From positions 1,066,395 through 1,130,394 of the forward strand of contig CAJNOP010000003.1 in the NCBI GenBank assembly GCA_905250075.1: DNA of 64,000 bases. The letters run 5' to 3'. Shown piece after piece: positions 38,733-49,053 of the stretch. The stretch comes from Rotaria sp. Silwood1 (lineage: Eukaryota; Rotifera; Eurotatoria; Philodinida; Philodinidae). A program made the position numbers and the translations under genes. The notes under the pieces are model-generated. The model saw nothing but the letters and a program-made list of their open reading frames with translations, was not told the DNA's origin and made no database searches. Numbering within the stretch: the stretch's first letter is position 1; each line of letters begins with the position of its first letter.

Positions 38733-41168
38733 ATGCTTTTTCATTTTTGGTTTTTATTACTTTTTTATGACTTGTTATCAGACAAAATTGATGGTCTAAT
38801 ATCAGCACAATCATGTGCTGATATTATTCGTCCAAGTCAAACTTATATACCTGCTGATCCAACGTTAAAAATTAGTACTATATCAACATTTAGTTATCAA
38901 GAATGTGGAAAACGTTGTCGTATAACAACATTATGTCGTACAGCTGTGTGGTGTCAAGGACAATGTACAATGTATCAAGAATATATTGCATTTGGAATGC
39001 GTTTACCTAATCTTAATTGTATGCTTATTACACTATCTGGTATTGCATTCAATGAAGTAAAACATCTTGTTCTTTATAAAGATTGTTAAAGATATAATTA
39101 TGTTTTTAATTTTGAAAATAATTCACATCAGTTATTTGTTAGTTTGACAGGAAGAATAATTTTTTGAATGCTATTTTTCTTCTGTTTATTTTTGTTGACG
39201 ATGCTTTTCAAAGAGATTCACTGTTGATGAAAAAAAAAAACAAGTATTTATGATCAAACTCAATATCATAGAGTAAAAGAAAGCTATGTTAAATGACTGT
39301 TATTCTTAAAATGAGATGGTTAAATGTCTAAAATTCGTAAGAATAAAAAAATCAGATTCTATACTCATAGATACATGAATAGAATAAAACAAAAAAAATG
39401 ATCTTTACCATTTCACTGTGAAAAACTCTTTTGTTTAATTTAATCTCTATATTGACATTCAGATGTAATATTTATGTGTTATTACTATTATTAGATAGAA
39501 CCAATAATAACGATTGCTAACAATGTTATTTACGAAGCATCACAATCAAAATATTATGAACAAACATACTTGGTTAACTCACTCGATGAATGTATTCAAT
39601 TATGTCGTCTTGATTCTCATTGTATGTATATTATAGTTATGTCAAAATAATAAATCATTTGGATTGTTCTGTCATTCTCAAATTGATCCGTTACAATATA
39701 TTTAATCTAATATTCGCTTAGTCCAATATTGGATCGAGTAACATATAAAATTAAAGCAAAAGTTAACCATCGTATTCAAACTTTTATTTTGTATAAAATA
39801 CTACACAAAAATCAACGAAGAGTATGATGTAGTTGTGAATATATTTGTTCTCTTCATCATATACCCACGATCGAGAAATAAATTAGATTTTTCACCTTTC
39901 CGAAGTTTGTTTCAGTATAAGCGACGAATTAATTAAATTTGTCTCTAATTCGAGATTGACCTAGCTGAATCTTAGATTAGACATATTGTAACTGATCAAT
40001 CTGAGAATGATCTGAATTTTCATTTCGGCTATAACATATATATATACAAATAGGTTTAACAGCATCATATCAATCCAGCACAAACAATTGTTCTTTGTTT
40101 GCTGAACATGGATCACAAGGTCGTAATTATACTGATTTCGATTGGACGACAATTATTTTAGATACATGTGCTGGTCGAGATTCACGTATATATCCATGTT
40201 TAATTGATGCAACACAAGCTCATAGAAAATTATGTGATTTATTCACGGAAATTCAACCAATTAAACTTGATCCACAAAAAACTGTCAATGAAACTAATGG
40301 TTATACAGGTTGGTTAACAAAATTATCGGCTTATTGGCCAATGACGATTAATGGTGAAGGTGTAATATTACGTGCATCATATGATATGAAAATAGTTGAT
40401 CCAGTATTAATTGGATATGAACTTGAAACAATAAATGGAAAATATTTTCATATTAATCTTGATCAACATACACAAACATCTATTGCTTACATTATTACGA
40501 AATCATCTATTGATAATAAAATTTATCGAATTCGTTTAACAGAGCAAAATATAACTACAAATGATGTTCTTAATAATTTCATATTAGAACAACATTGTCA
40601 ATGGTGTTATTTTGCAACAGATGGACCTAACATTATTTTTGTAACTATTGATACTGGTAATTCAATTGAACAATATGAAAATAATGGTCAAAAAATCAAT
40701 TCAATATATTTACCAGCACCATCAGGTATTATTATTCGTAATCATAATATATGGATAGTTAATAATTCACAATTAATTATACTTGATCGATATTTATTAT
40801 TTGATCAAGCATTTACTTATCGTATTAAAAATCAAATTGATCTTAGTTCATTCTGTAATTTACCAATAACAAATCCTTTAATTTTTTCTGATCATTCAAC
40901 ATTTATGCCATTTCATCTTGATGTTGATAATTATGGACGTGTATATATTACTGGTGCATTATTAGATATCTTATCTGGTAATAGTCGGTATTCACCAGGC
41001 AATAATCCACAACTTTATATACTTACTGATGGTGAACAACTAATACCAACAACAATTTGTGCTGGACCATGGGGAATGTTTGGTGTAAATGTCTATCATT
41101 CTAAACTTAAATTACGTATGCTTACATCAACGAATGGTTTTATCTTTAATTTATATTCAAGTCCTTAA
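38733..41168 (+). CDS. secreted PAN/apple-like protein
   Basis: Three exons (38733-39056, 39495-39621, 40054-41168), phases matching, 521 residues. A hydrophobic N-terminus (MLFHFWFLLLFYDLL) reads as a signal peptide. Two Cys-rich segments follow: one with YQECGKRCRITTLCRTAVWC (about residues 60-80), the other with SLDECIQLCRLDSHC then NCSLF (about 135-170). The L/QEC-x3-C-x5-C spacing is typical of PAN/apple folds used in adhesion and ligand binding. The C-terminal 340 residues have many N-x-S/T sites and repeating hydrophobic-plus-DG/NG strands (FHLDVDNYGRVYITGALLD), suggesting a beta-rich, perhaps propeller-like, domain, but I do not recognise a named family. No membrane segment at the C-terminus, so it is probably secreted. 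Confidence 0.75.
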
Positions 41169-43039
41169 ACAAAAGAAAATCTGAAACGTTTTTTTTTTTT
41201 TCATTCTAATTTAATGTAATACAAATACAAATACATGCATATGTACACAATGTATTGCTATATCATTTAAAACAGAAAACAAGAATTTTTCATATTCATT
41301 AATAATGAAAGTGTCTATGTTGTAAGCTTACAAGATTAGATGTAAGTGAGTTACAACAGGGCTGCTGTGCGTGTGTCTAGACTGAGATATTCGACTTTCT
41401 TGGATTGACTAATTCATTTCAATAAGACAAAAGCTGATAACTCAATATCAAAAACAGTATCAAAAGAAAACTATGGTATTCACCAAGAAGAAAATCCAAC
41501 CAATGATCTTAACTCATATCAATCTCTTAATAAGCTTGCTGGAAAAATCATGTGTGTTCCTACACTACATGAACATCAGTTGATCGCATATTTTCTCAGT
41601 TCGTTTATTGATAAGATTATAGCACTTGTATCGTTATATTTTATGTAGAACTGTTCTTATTTTGTTTTTGTACATAAAAACTAGTAACAAGATATGGTGT
41701 CATGAAAAAACTTGTTATTAATGTTCTTAACCCTTTATACTCTGTTGGATCATTTTTGGCTCATTCATACAAAGGTTTGCAGAAAATACAGGATGCATAG
41801 TATTGAAAACTCCCAAAACAATATGGATACGGAACTCCATAAGCTATCGATTGGTAACAAAAATATTTTGTTTCGTTGCTCTATCTTCGAGATATATGAC
41901 TTTCAACATTATCGATTTTGAAAGAATTTAAAAATAACAAAATTTTAAAAAGAAAACGGTTTTTCACTCACATGCAATAGAGATTTCGAGGCCACGTTGT
42001 GTCATCTATATAGACAAAAGTGTCTACTATTTGACTAAATGCATTTCAAAAATTTCACAATGGCTTGGCAGATAAGAAATGGTAAGATACCAGGTGGATC
42101 CTGAAACGACTATTGAACAGAAAGAGAGAGATGACGGATATCATGAATATATTATTCGTAAATCTTATCAGAGTAGCAGTCGAAAAAAATATATATCATC
42201 GATTAAATGTCTTCATTGATGACATAATTACTTGAAGAAAAATGTGTATTTTTAAAAAACCTCTGCCAAAAATACATGTGGTGTTTAAAAATAGCTTTTT
42301 ATATTCGTAGCTTTTCTTTTTGGATTTAAATCTAATAAAAAGGAATAGAAGGCACATTTGTCTAATTAACACCGTCATAAACAAGAAAAGAAGTAGACCT
42401 TTTAAAGTTGTTCCATCCCCTTCTCTATCTCAATGGTCACTGTGGTTATCAAATTCCCCTGCACAAAAGGTAGTGCGCCTGATCGATCTGCCCGTACCAT
42501 TGGTATATTGGAGAGATCAATACTCTATTTTTGTGGTAATTTTATCAGTGGCTCTTCTGGAATCGCTTCAGGGTATAAAGGGTTATAATAAAAGCAAACA
42601 GAAAACGAAAAAATAATTTGACTCGCTCAACCCCATTGTAAGATACCATGTGTATTTATTTCAAGATCTGATACTGCAATTATATTCTCATCATGGCAAA
42701 TTATGACAAATGTAATGAACTTTTTCAGATTGTGTTTAAAAATATGTACTGAATTACTCGTATTCGCTTTTTCTTCTTTACGTTGAATATCTTTGACTTT
42801 TATCTTGAGGTTGTCAATTCTTCAAAAATTAGATTTGAATGAAATATTTTTTATGAATTCATTCTAAATAGTTCAAAGCAATATTTATTAACAATACAAT
42901 AGAATTTTTACTTTTAAAATAAATCTATAATAAACTATTCACAAACTTCTTTTGTTTCAATGTTCAGACTAAAGAGAGAGAGAGAAAAAAAAGAAATGAA
43001 CTTTTACAATAAACAATACAACACTAAGATAAAATACTG
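41169..43039. other. intergenic between the PAN-like gene and tamalin
   Basis: 1.9 kb, no gene recognised; holds the piggyBac-like element at 41731-42582. The open frames at 41712-41921 and 42320-42616 fall in that element and show no transposase motifs. Confidence 0.5.
41731..42582. mobile_element. piggyBac-like non-autonomous element
   Basis: The left end reads TTAA then CCCTTTATACTCTG. The right end reads CAGGGTATAAAGGG then TTAT. The inverted terminal 14 bases match at all but one position and begin CCC, and the flanks are TTAA and a one-base variant of it, as expected for piggyBac-type insertion. The 852-base interior has no transposase. Confidence 0.5.
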
Positions 43040-45588
43040 TTATTTATTTATCCTTAATTTCCATTTAAATTGTTTGATTTTATTATCAATTTTTTCTTTT
43101 TGATTATTTTCAATATTATCCATATTTATTGTTGTTGATGATGAGGAGGAGGAAGAGGATGAAGATGATGATTGAGAACTTTTTCGATTAAAACTTCTTG
43201 ATAAATCCATTGCTAATGAACAACCAGATTCAATCATACTTTCTTCTTGTTGATGATTAGATGAAATATAATGTGTATTCTTATTTAATGAAAATAATTC
43301 TTCATATGAAAATGCTCGACGATGATTTTTTGTTTGTTGATTAATTAATGGAGACTGATAACGACGTAATGATGATTTTGAATAATGAAAAACAATTGTT
43401 GATAGTGACATGCTACGTTGATGATTTTGCGAAGGATTTATTTGACGATTTTTGGTATATTTTGATGTAGAAGAATTTAATATTGAAGGTAAGGTTTGAG
43501 CTACTAATTTTTGTTGATGAGCAAAATTTGTTACACTTTGACGCCAATCTAATGGAATTTTATCATGACAAAATGATGATGTACGCTCTCGTAGATTCAT
43601 AGCCAAATGTTGAAGTGACGGCAGCGAAGAATCAGTTTCTAAACATTGTGAAAAGCTTTATATTAATTATGGTGAAACTCTTCAAATATTATTTTATGTT
43701 TATTTAGACCGTAATACCACCACTGGACACACTTCTTAGATATATACTCTACATGGGAAAACAATGAAATTTTAGACAATATTTTATGGATTAATGATTT
43801 TCGAATTTTGATCTGAAACTTGATATATATAGAGAATTCAACTAGATTAGCCTGTACGATATTTCAAAACTACCAAGTTTTTTTTTATGAAAGATCATCT
43901 AGTTGAGTCTTCTATATGCATTAAGTTTCAGTTCTAATTTGATAGCATAGTTAAATCTCAATAAGAATTCGAATTCGTTTAGAGTTTTTATAAGAACAGT
44001 ATGTGGCATCTATAAGTCAGAAATTATTGAAATAAGAAAGGATTAGCTAAAGGAAACATTTTCTTTTTCTTATAGATACATTACAAACAATATTCCTGTA
44101 AATTTATCCAACCTTCAATTCCTGGATCTCAATATATGCTTATCTAAGTGAAATACTTTTCCTCTACTCACAAAGATATTGACATTGTTGAATACTGTCG
44201 AATTCTTTTTTTACGATGTTTCGAAATTCAGTATTTAAAAACGTCATTATTATCATGTAGAAAAATTCAAAAAAAAAACAAAAATCAAAAATATTAAGCA
44301 ATATCTTTATTCAATTACTAACCACTGGAAGGAGAAGTTATATCCCAATAGTATTGAGATAATTAAATGCCATTTTTACTAATGATCATTACAGATCTAC
44401 ACACGTATAGAAATGTACAGAACTAAGTTTTTTGGTCGCGGTCTAGAGAGAAAACTGTTCTAGAATTTATGTGTATCACATGTAAAAAAAGTGCTTCAAT
44501 ACTTGTTTTTGATTTTTTATCGATGACTGGCAAATGTTTGGAATCATCTGTCTTGCATTATGTTCTGATTGATGTGATTTATAAGATAGTTTATTTAAAA
44601 CCATAGAATGTTGAACTCTGATTTTTAGCGACAGTTAAAACAATTTTTTTTCGTAGCCTCAGTTCCTGAGATCGGAAACTAACTTGTTAGACTCCAGATT
44701 TTTTATCCGAAAATTCATAAACCATTCAACTAAACATTAACAAAGCAAAATATAATTTCAGTGATCTCAAATAAAGTAAGTTATTCAACAACTAGAAAAA
44801 TTAACGTCAAAATATGCTAACGAATCTGGTAGCAAATGAAAGCGAATTCAAATGGACAAAATTTTGATAAGATTTTCTTTTAGATAAAAGATGATTAAGA
44901 ATTATATCGCTTTTTCTAAACTATTTATAACATTATTTAGATAACGATTGAACACAATGTGAAACATTAAATTTTGTCATTTACCTTTAACGGATACATC
45001 TTCTTCGCCAGTCATTTCTTGTTTACATAATTCTTCTAATTCTTCTTCTTTTTCATGTAATTGTTTCTGTAACTGTTGTAATTGTTCACATAATGCTATT
45101 TGTTTATTAATATTTTGTTGTATAACAACTAATTTCAATTGTGCTGTTGATGTTTGTGTTATACGTTGAACTAATTTTTCATGATCATCATTTTCAACTG
45201 TTTGATCATTAACAGATAAAATAACTGAACCAGAACGTAAACCTGCTTCCCATGCGGGACTTTTATCTTGTACATAATCGACATATGTAACTAATTGTAT
45301 TGGTGCTATTTGTGATGATGAACTAAATGAATTTGATGTTAATGATTTACGACTTGTTGTACTTTCTGATGATGAAGATATAAGTGAACATGCTGATTCA
45401 TCGGTTGATAAAGAATTTAATGAAGCAAAACCATATGTTTGAATTGAAAAGCCATAGGATGCACTAGGTGTTGGTTTTTCAATAATAATTGTACGTGGAC
45501 GATAAAGATCTAATGATGATGAACGACGACGACGAAAAATTGATCCACGAATTATTGGTGTTAAAGATGAAGAAGATATTGTTAGCAT
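43040..45588 (-). CDS. tamalin/GRASP- or CYTIP-like PDZ scaffold
   Basis: Two exons (45588-44985 and 43638-43040) give 400 residues, close to human tamalin. Family order is kept: a Ser/Arg-rich N-terminus, a PDZ domain (about 32-157) with carboxylate-loop sequence SYGFSIQTYGF, then VTYVDYVQDKSPAWEAGLRSGSVILSVN, directly followed by a Leu-rich coiled coil (about 160-192, LCEQLQQLQKQL, EEELEELCKQ). The second exon is disordered, with a serine run of about twelve (SSSSSSSSSSSS) and a basic end. In mammals these proteins link membrane receptors to cytohesin-type Arf exchange factors. A Ser-rich insert of about 40 residues splits the PDZ domain after its second strand, unlike vertebrate tamalin. 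The 1.35-kb intron holds repeat B copy 2. Confidence 0.8.
44400..44690 (+). repeat. dispersed repeat B, copy 2 (intronic)
   Basis: Second copy of the sequence at 26575-26870, same plus-strand orientation, here in the intron of the minus-strand tamalin-like gene. Identity is moderate with small indels. Confidence 0.6.
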
Positions 45589-45994
45589 TATGTATTTATA
45601 AGGACTCCTTTACTAGATTTATTGTTTTCTTTTTCTCTTCATGGTACGTACCCTGACGGTGACGAAGTGTGTAATCAATATCGAAAAATGCATCAAGAGA
45701 GGGCGCCATATATCTTGACACTTTTTCAAGAACTTTTGATATTACATTTTGAACATATAAAGTGATTTAGTAATTTTGGTAATAATAGTTTTACTGGTCC
45801 TAGCCCGGTTTAGAAGATGGTCACTGATTGGTCGCTGCACATGAACGATATTGGCTGGACGTAATCATGGAAACAATGAATGATGATAAAGACGATTGTT
45901 ATTATTTTAGACTATTGATAAATCGTCTACGTCTACAAAAGAAATACAGAATTGTTTATTGCTGTCTGTTATATTATATTTTTTATCAACGTCA
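45589..45994. promoter_or_regulatory. divergent region between tamalin and the zinc-ligand pseudogene
   Basis: A 406-base region upstream of tamalin. The minus strand carries ATATGGCGCCC at 45702-45711, about 115 bases above the tamalin start, a weaker version of the ATGGCG motif, with GTGTCAAG next to it. An open frame 45828-46046 runs into the pseudogene but has no recognisable domain before it. Confidence 0.4.
45702..45711 (-). promoter_or_regulatory. ATGGCGCC motif upstream of tamalin
   Basis: The minus strand reads TATGGCGCCC. It keeps the ATGGCG core of the sites before DIP2, MTMR14 and eS28 but lacks the AAG/CAG lead. Confidence 0.3.
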
Positions 45995-47645
45995 ATGCCT
46001 GGAAGAATATTTTTATGTTGACTATGTGGACAAAAAGGTCGACTAGCTCGTTCCAAGTACACTCAAATCTGCACAAATGAACGAGAAGAAAAAGTTCGTA
46101 AAGCATATCAAACCGCTATAATAAGGAATTAAGTGGTACACTGCTAAATGAATTAGTGGATTCAATGTGCTATAAATCACTTGTTTTTTATATGGAACCA
46201 GTCTCTGTCGTAAATAAAATAGGAAGACCAAAACGAAAAAAAAAATTTATGTCTAGAATCAAACCCTGCTAGAAGATTAATAGATATTACAAATCATCCA
46301 ACAACAAATACTACGAAATTCAATACCTTTTCCACTAAAGAAAGTAACAAAGCATTTTTAATCGGTGAAAATGATGAAATGAGTTTCTTTATGAATGAAT
46401 CTAGTTTAACGTGTAAATGTTCTATTTTTTGTTTGTAGAAAGATCCTTCTGAATTTACAGTTGAATGCAGCTCGATTGAAGTACCAACGCTATCTTCATC
46501 GATTAGTATTGATCATCAAATTTTAATTAGTAGCATATCATTTGTACAATCCAAACAAGATGTTCTCTCTATAAATTCTACTGAAACATCAACGATCACC
46601 AATGATATAAGAAAAGCAACATTCACATTTGACACGTTTGAACCAATTATAGTAAACTTGAATTTTCAAAAATGTATATTTGCCTTTTATTAATTTGTTC
46701 TATTTTGTTTTAGAACACTTGGGACGACGTATTTGCTGATTCACAACAAGATGATATTACAACAGCAGCCGATATTGAATCAATAGAAAAATATTCAGCG
46801 AACTCAACAAAAGAAGCATTAACAGATGAAGCTGTATTTCAAGTATCATCAGTGGCTGAGTCAAATGAATAATATACACTTTTTAACATTTGGTTTTAAT
46901 TTGCAATGGGTGTTGCACCTACAGCCGATCCAGACGACGACGATTTATCGTTTGAAATGGTCACTAATGATCAAAGTACAAATGAAGTTGTAATACAAAA
47001 TGAAAATTTAGGAAGACAACAAGATCAATCGAAACGAATACGAAGAAGAGTAATTTTGATTAAATCAGCATTTTATTATCTTACTTTTATTTTGATTTAG
47101 ATTTTTACTCGTTCTCTTAAAGTTCGTCGTCGGCCAAACTTCAGATAAAAATCATTGCCACTATATCCTCAACAAGGTGAATCGAATGACTCTTATTGAA
47201 ATAGTTTCGAAGAATTATGTGCTTGGTTACTTTCAATACTCCATACTGGATATATTGTTTCTATACAAGACATTGCAGAATAATATGAAAATATTCTCAA
47301 TCGACGACTATTGTACTTGATTATACGTTGCACTTAAAGAATGATCTTCAAATAACAACACCAAAGCGTCGGAGACTATCATCAGTATTCATGTTACTCG
47401 TTTTAGTATATTATATAACATATTATGCGTTCATTTCTTTATAGAATCTGCTGATGACCAATCTGTACTTCAATCATCAAATGCGTGTTCTACTCCGAAG
47501 CTAAATGAAATGAAGCATAATCTTACATCATTGAATTTTGTGAGTTTTTCTTATATCTTCACATATATGATCTGAATCTTTTTTCTAGAAAATGCCATCA
47601 CTGACAATATCATTAACACCTCGTCGTACTACTCATTTTCGATAA
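45995..47645 (+). pseudogene. decayed paralogue of the two-module zinc-ligand gene
   Basis: Clear relative of the gene at 24114-28286. The start matches module 1 (MPGRIFLC then LCGQKGRLARSKYTQICTNEREEKV), but a TGA at 46019-46021 sits between the two cysteines of the first zinc pair. A frameshift follows near 46125, after which ELSGTLLNELVDSMCYKSLV matches the H/S-x2-C end of the module, with the expected histidine replaced by serine. Splice-like boundaries remain (AG before KDPSEF at about 46438, before NTWDDVF at 46714, before IFTRSLKVRRR at 47101). The last matches ICTAAKIRRR of the intact gene. Further stops interrupt the block FEELCAWLLSILH, equivalent to LEKLYQWLIEDLR, and the C-terminal domain is absent. 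Long frames between 46440 and 47050 are still open. Only one module copy is present. Confidence 0.8.
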
Positions 47646-48234
47646 CACTTTGGCAAAACAAAAATTCGAAGTCAACCTAATCTTAATAAAATTTTTGTAT
47701 TTTGTTTTTGTAATGTTTCTCGTTTGCTGCTTTGTCGTTTTATTTCATGGTGTTATTTGTCTTAAGTTTCATCATGAAGACAATTTTCTTCATGAACCTG
47801 GATAATTTATTCTTGTTTTTTTTTTCTAAAGTCTGTATAAGCCTCTGTATAGTTGATGAACTGTATTTTTTTCTATAATGTACTTTATTTTTTTTGTCAA
47901 TCTCTTTATTTATTTATTTATTTTCTTCAGCTAGTGAAATTCTTGATTAGTTTTAAATTTGTCTATTATATAAATTATTTCAATAGCAAAACATTTCTCT
48001 TATCTTAAAGACTGATTTGTTGTCTACATTTTCAAAATAAAATTATTATTACGATTAGAAAACGTGCATACTATCTTAGAAATTCATTCACAAATCAAAG
48101 AAAAATTTTCTGAAAAATAAATATTCTTTTTATGTGGATTCAAATTTATCTAAATGACAAGAAATATTTATTACAGAAATGATGTGAAGTGAGTCAACGT
48201 TGAGATGTGTTCAACCAATCATGTAAAGACACTA

Positions 48235-48244
48235 GCGCCATCTG
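48235..48244 (-). promoter_or_regulatory. CAGATGGCGC motif
   Basis: The minus strand reads CAGATGGCGC, identical over ten bases to the site before MTMR14, about 510 bases upstream of the eS28 start codon. Confidence 0.35.
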
Positions 48245-48607
48245 ATACAACTTTTTAACGCCACTTTTTTATAGAAAACCAAGAACACCATTCGACAGAG
48301 AATAATTTTCTCTATCTATCAATATCTAAGCTATATGCGGTCCCTCCCAAAACTGAAAACACCAATCACTGTGAACCGTTATTGATTCTCTTATTTCACT
48401 ATGCTCTTTGCCATCAGGGTCCGTACCATCATGTCAAATAAATCCAGATAATAATATATTGATGAAATGAATTCGTTTATTGGTTAGATGATTAAAATTT
48501 TTATTTAATATCAATAAATTTGAAATGGAGTAGGTTACTAAAAATGTTAATTGATAAATTTTTTTAAAAATAAAAACTTATATGAAGGTTCAAAGTACAA
48601 ACTATTC

Positions 48608-48616
48608 AAGATGGCG
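48608..48616 (+). promoter_or_regulatory. AAGATGGCG motif upstream of eS28
   Basis: AAGATGGCG on the plus strand, 134 bases before the eS28 start codon and about 90 before the putative splice acceptor. YY1 sites of this form are common near starts of ribosomal protein genes in other animals. Confidence 0.4.
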
Positions 48617-48701
48617 ACACATAACTTGTTCTTTTACTGAATAGATTTTCATTGTAGATGAGCTGCATAAACAGATGTATTACTGTTTTTTTTTAATTTT
48701 T

Positions 48702-48703
48702 AG
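48702..48703 (+). promoter_or_regulatory. candidate trans-splice or 5'-UTR splice acceptor of eS28
   Basis: A run of T then AATTTTTAG directly precedes a pyrimidine-rich leader, with the start codon 46 bases downstream. Bdelloids are known to trans-splice a leader to many mRNAs, so this could be the addition site. A 5'-UTR intron would look the same. Confidence 0.35.
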
Positions 48704-48749
48704 ATTTCATCTTTTCTTTGAAATCAATTAGAAAGGTCAGATTATTATC

Positions 48750-49019
48750 ATGGATAAAAACCCAACTGGTGGTGTTATGGCACGTGTTGTTAAAATTCTT
48801 GGCCGTACTGGCAGTCAGGGACAATGTACACAAGTACGTGTCGAAATTATTGATACATCATCATCGAAACGATCGATTATTCGTAATGTTAAGGGTCCAG
48901 TGTAAGTTTTTTTCTTGTAAATTATTTACTTATGTTCAAAATATAATTTTACTTTTAGACGTGTTGACGATGTACTCGTTCTATTAGAATCTGAACGTGA
49001 AGCACGTCGACTTCGATAA
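48750..49019 (+). CDS. RPS28: small-subunit ribosomal protein eS28
   Basis: Component of the 40S ribosomal subunit near the mRNA exit channel. Two exons (48750-48901 and 48959-49019) give 70 residues, the usual length. The body is nearly invariant: [44 protein letters not shown] at the C-terminus. The intron is 57 bases and splits the codon before VRVDDV. The first ATG in frame was chosen; a second Met at codon 10 would remove conserved N-terminal residues. Confidence 0.97.
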
Positions 49020-49047
49020 AGGTGAAGAAATTGTTTATGCCAAGTTC

Positions 49048-49053
49048 AATAAA
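49048..49053 (+). terminator. AATAAA polyadenylation signal of eS28
   Basis: AATAAA 29 bases after the eS28 stop codon, followed by a T-rich stretch at about 49075-49085. Confidence 0.6.

Larger units (their letters stand above)
47646..48749. other. intergenic upstream of eS28
   Basis: 1.1 kb AT-rich spacer with two ATGGCG-type motifs (48235 and 48608) and, just before the gene, a pyrimidine tract ending in TTTTTAG at 48703 that could be a splice or trans-splice acceptor. Confidence 0.5.

Noticed and set aside
41200-43000. Possible piggyBac transposase gene inside the 41731-42582 element
   Set aside because: The frames at 41712 and 42320 show no DDD-type blocks or Cys-rich C-terminus, so the element is treated as non-autonomous.
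46019-46021. TGA between zinc cysteines as a selenocysteine codon
   Set aside because: The same locus has a frameshift and several TAA codons at conserved positions, so decay explains it better; no SECIS-like hairpin was seen.
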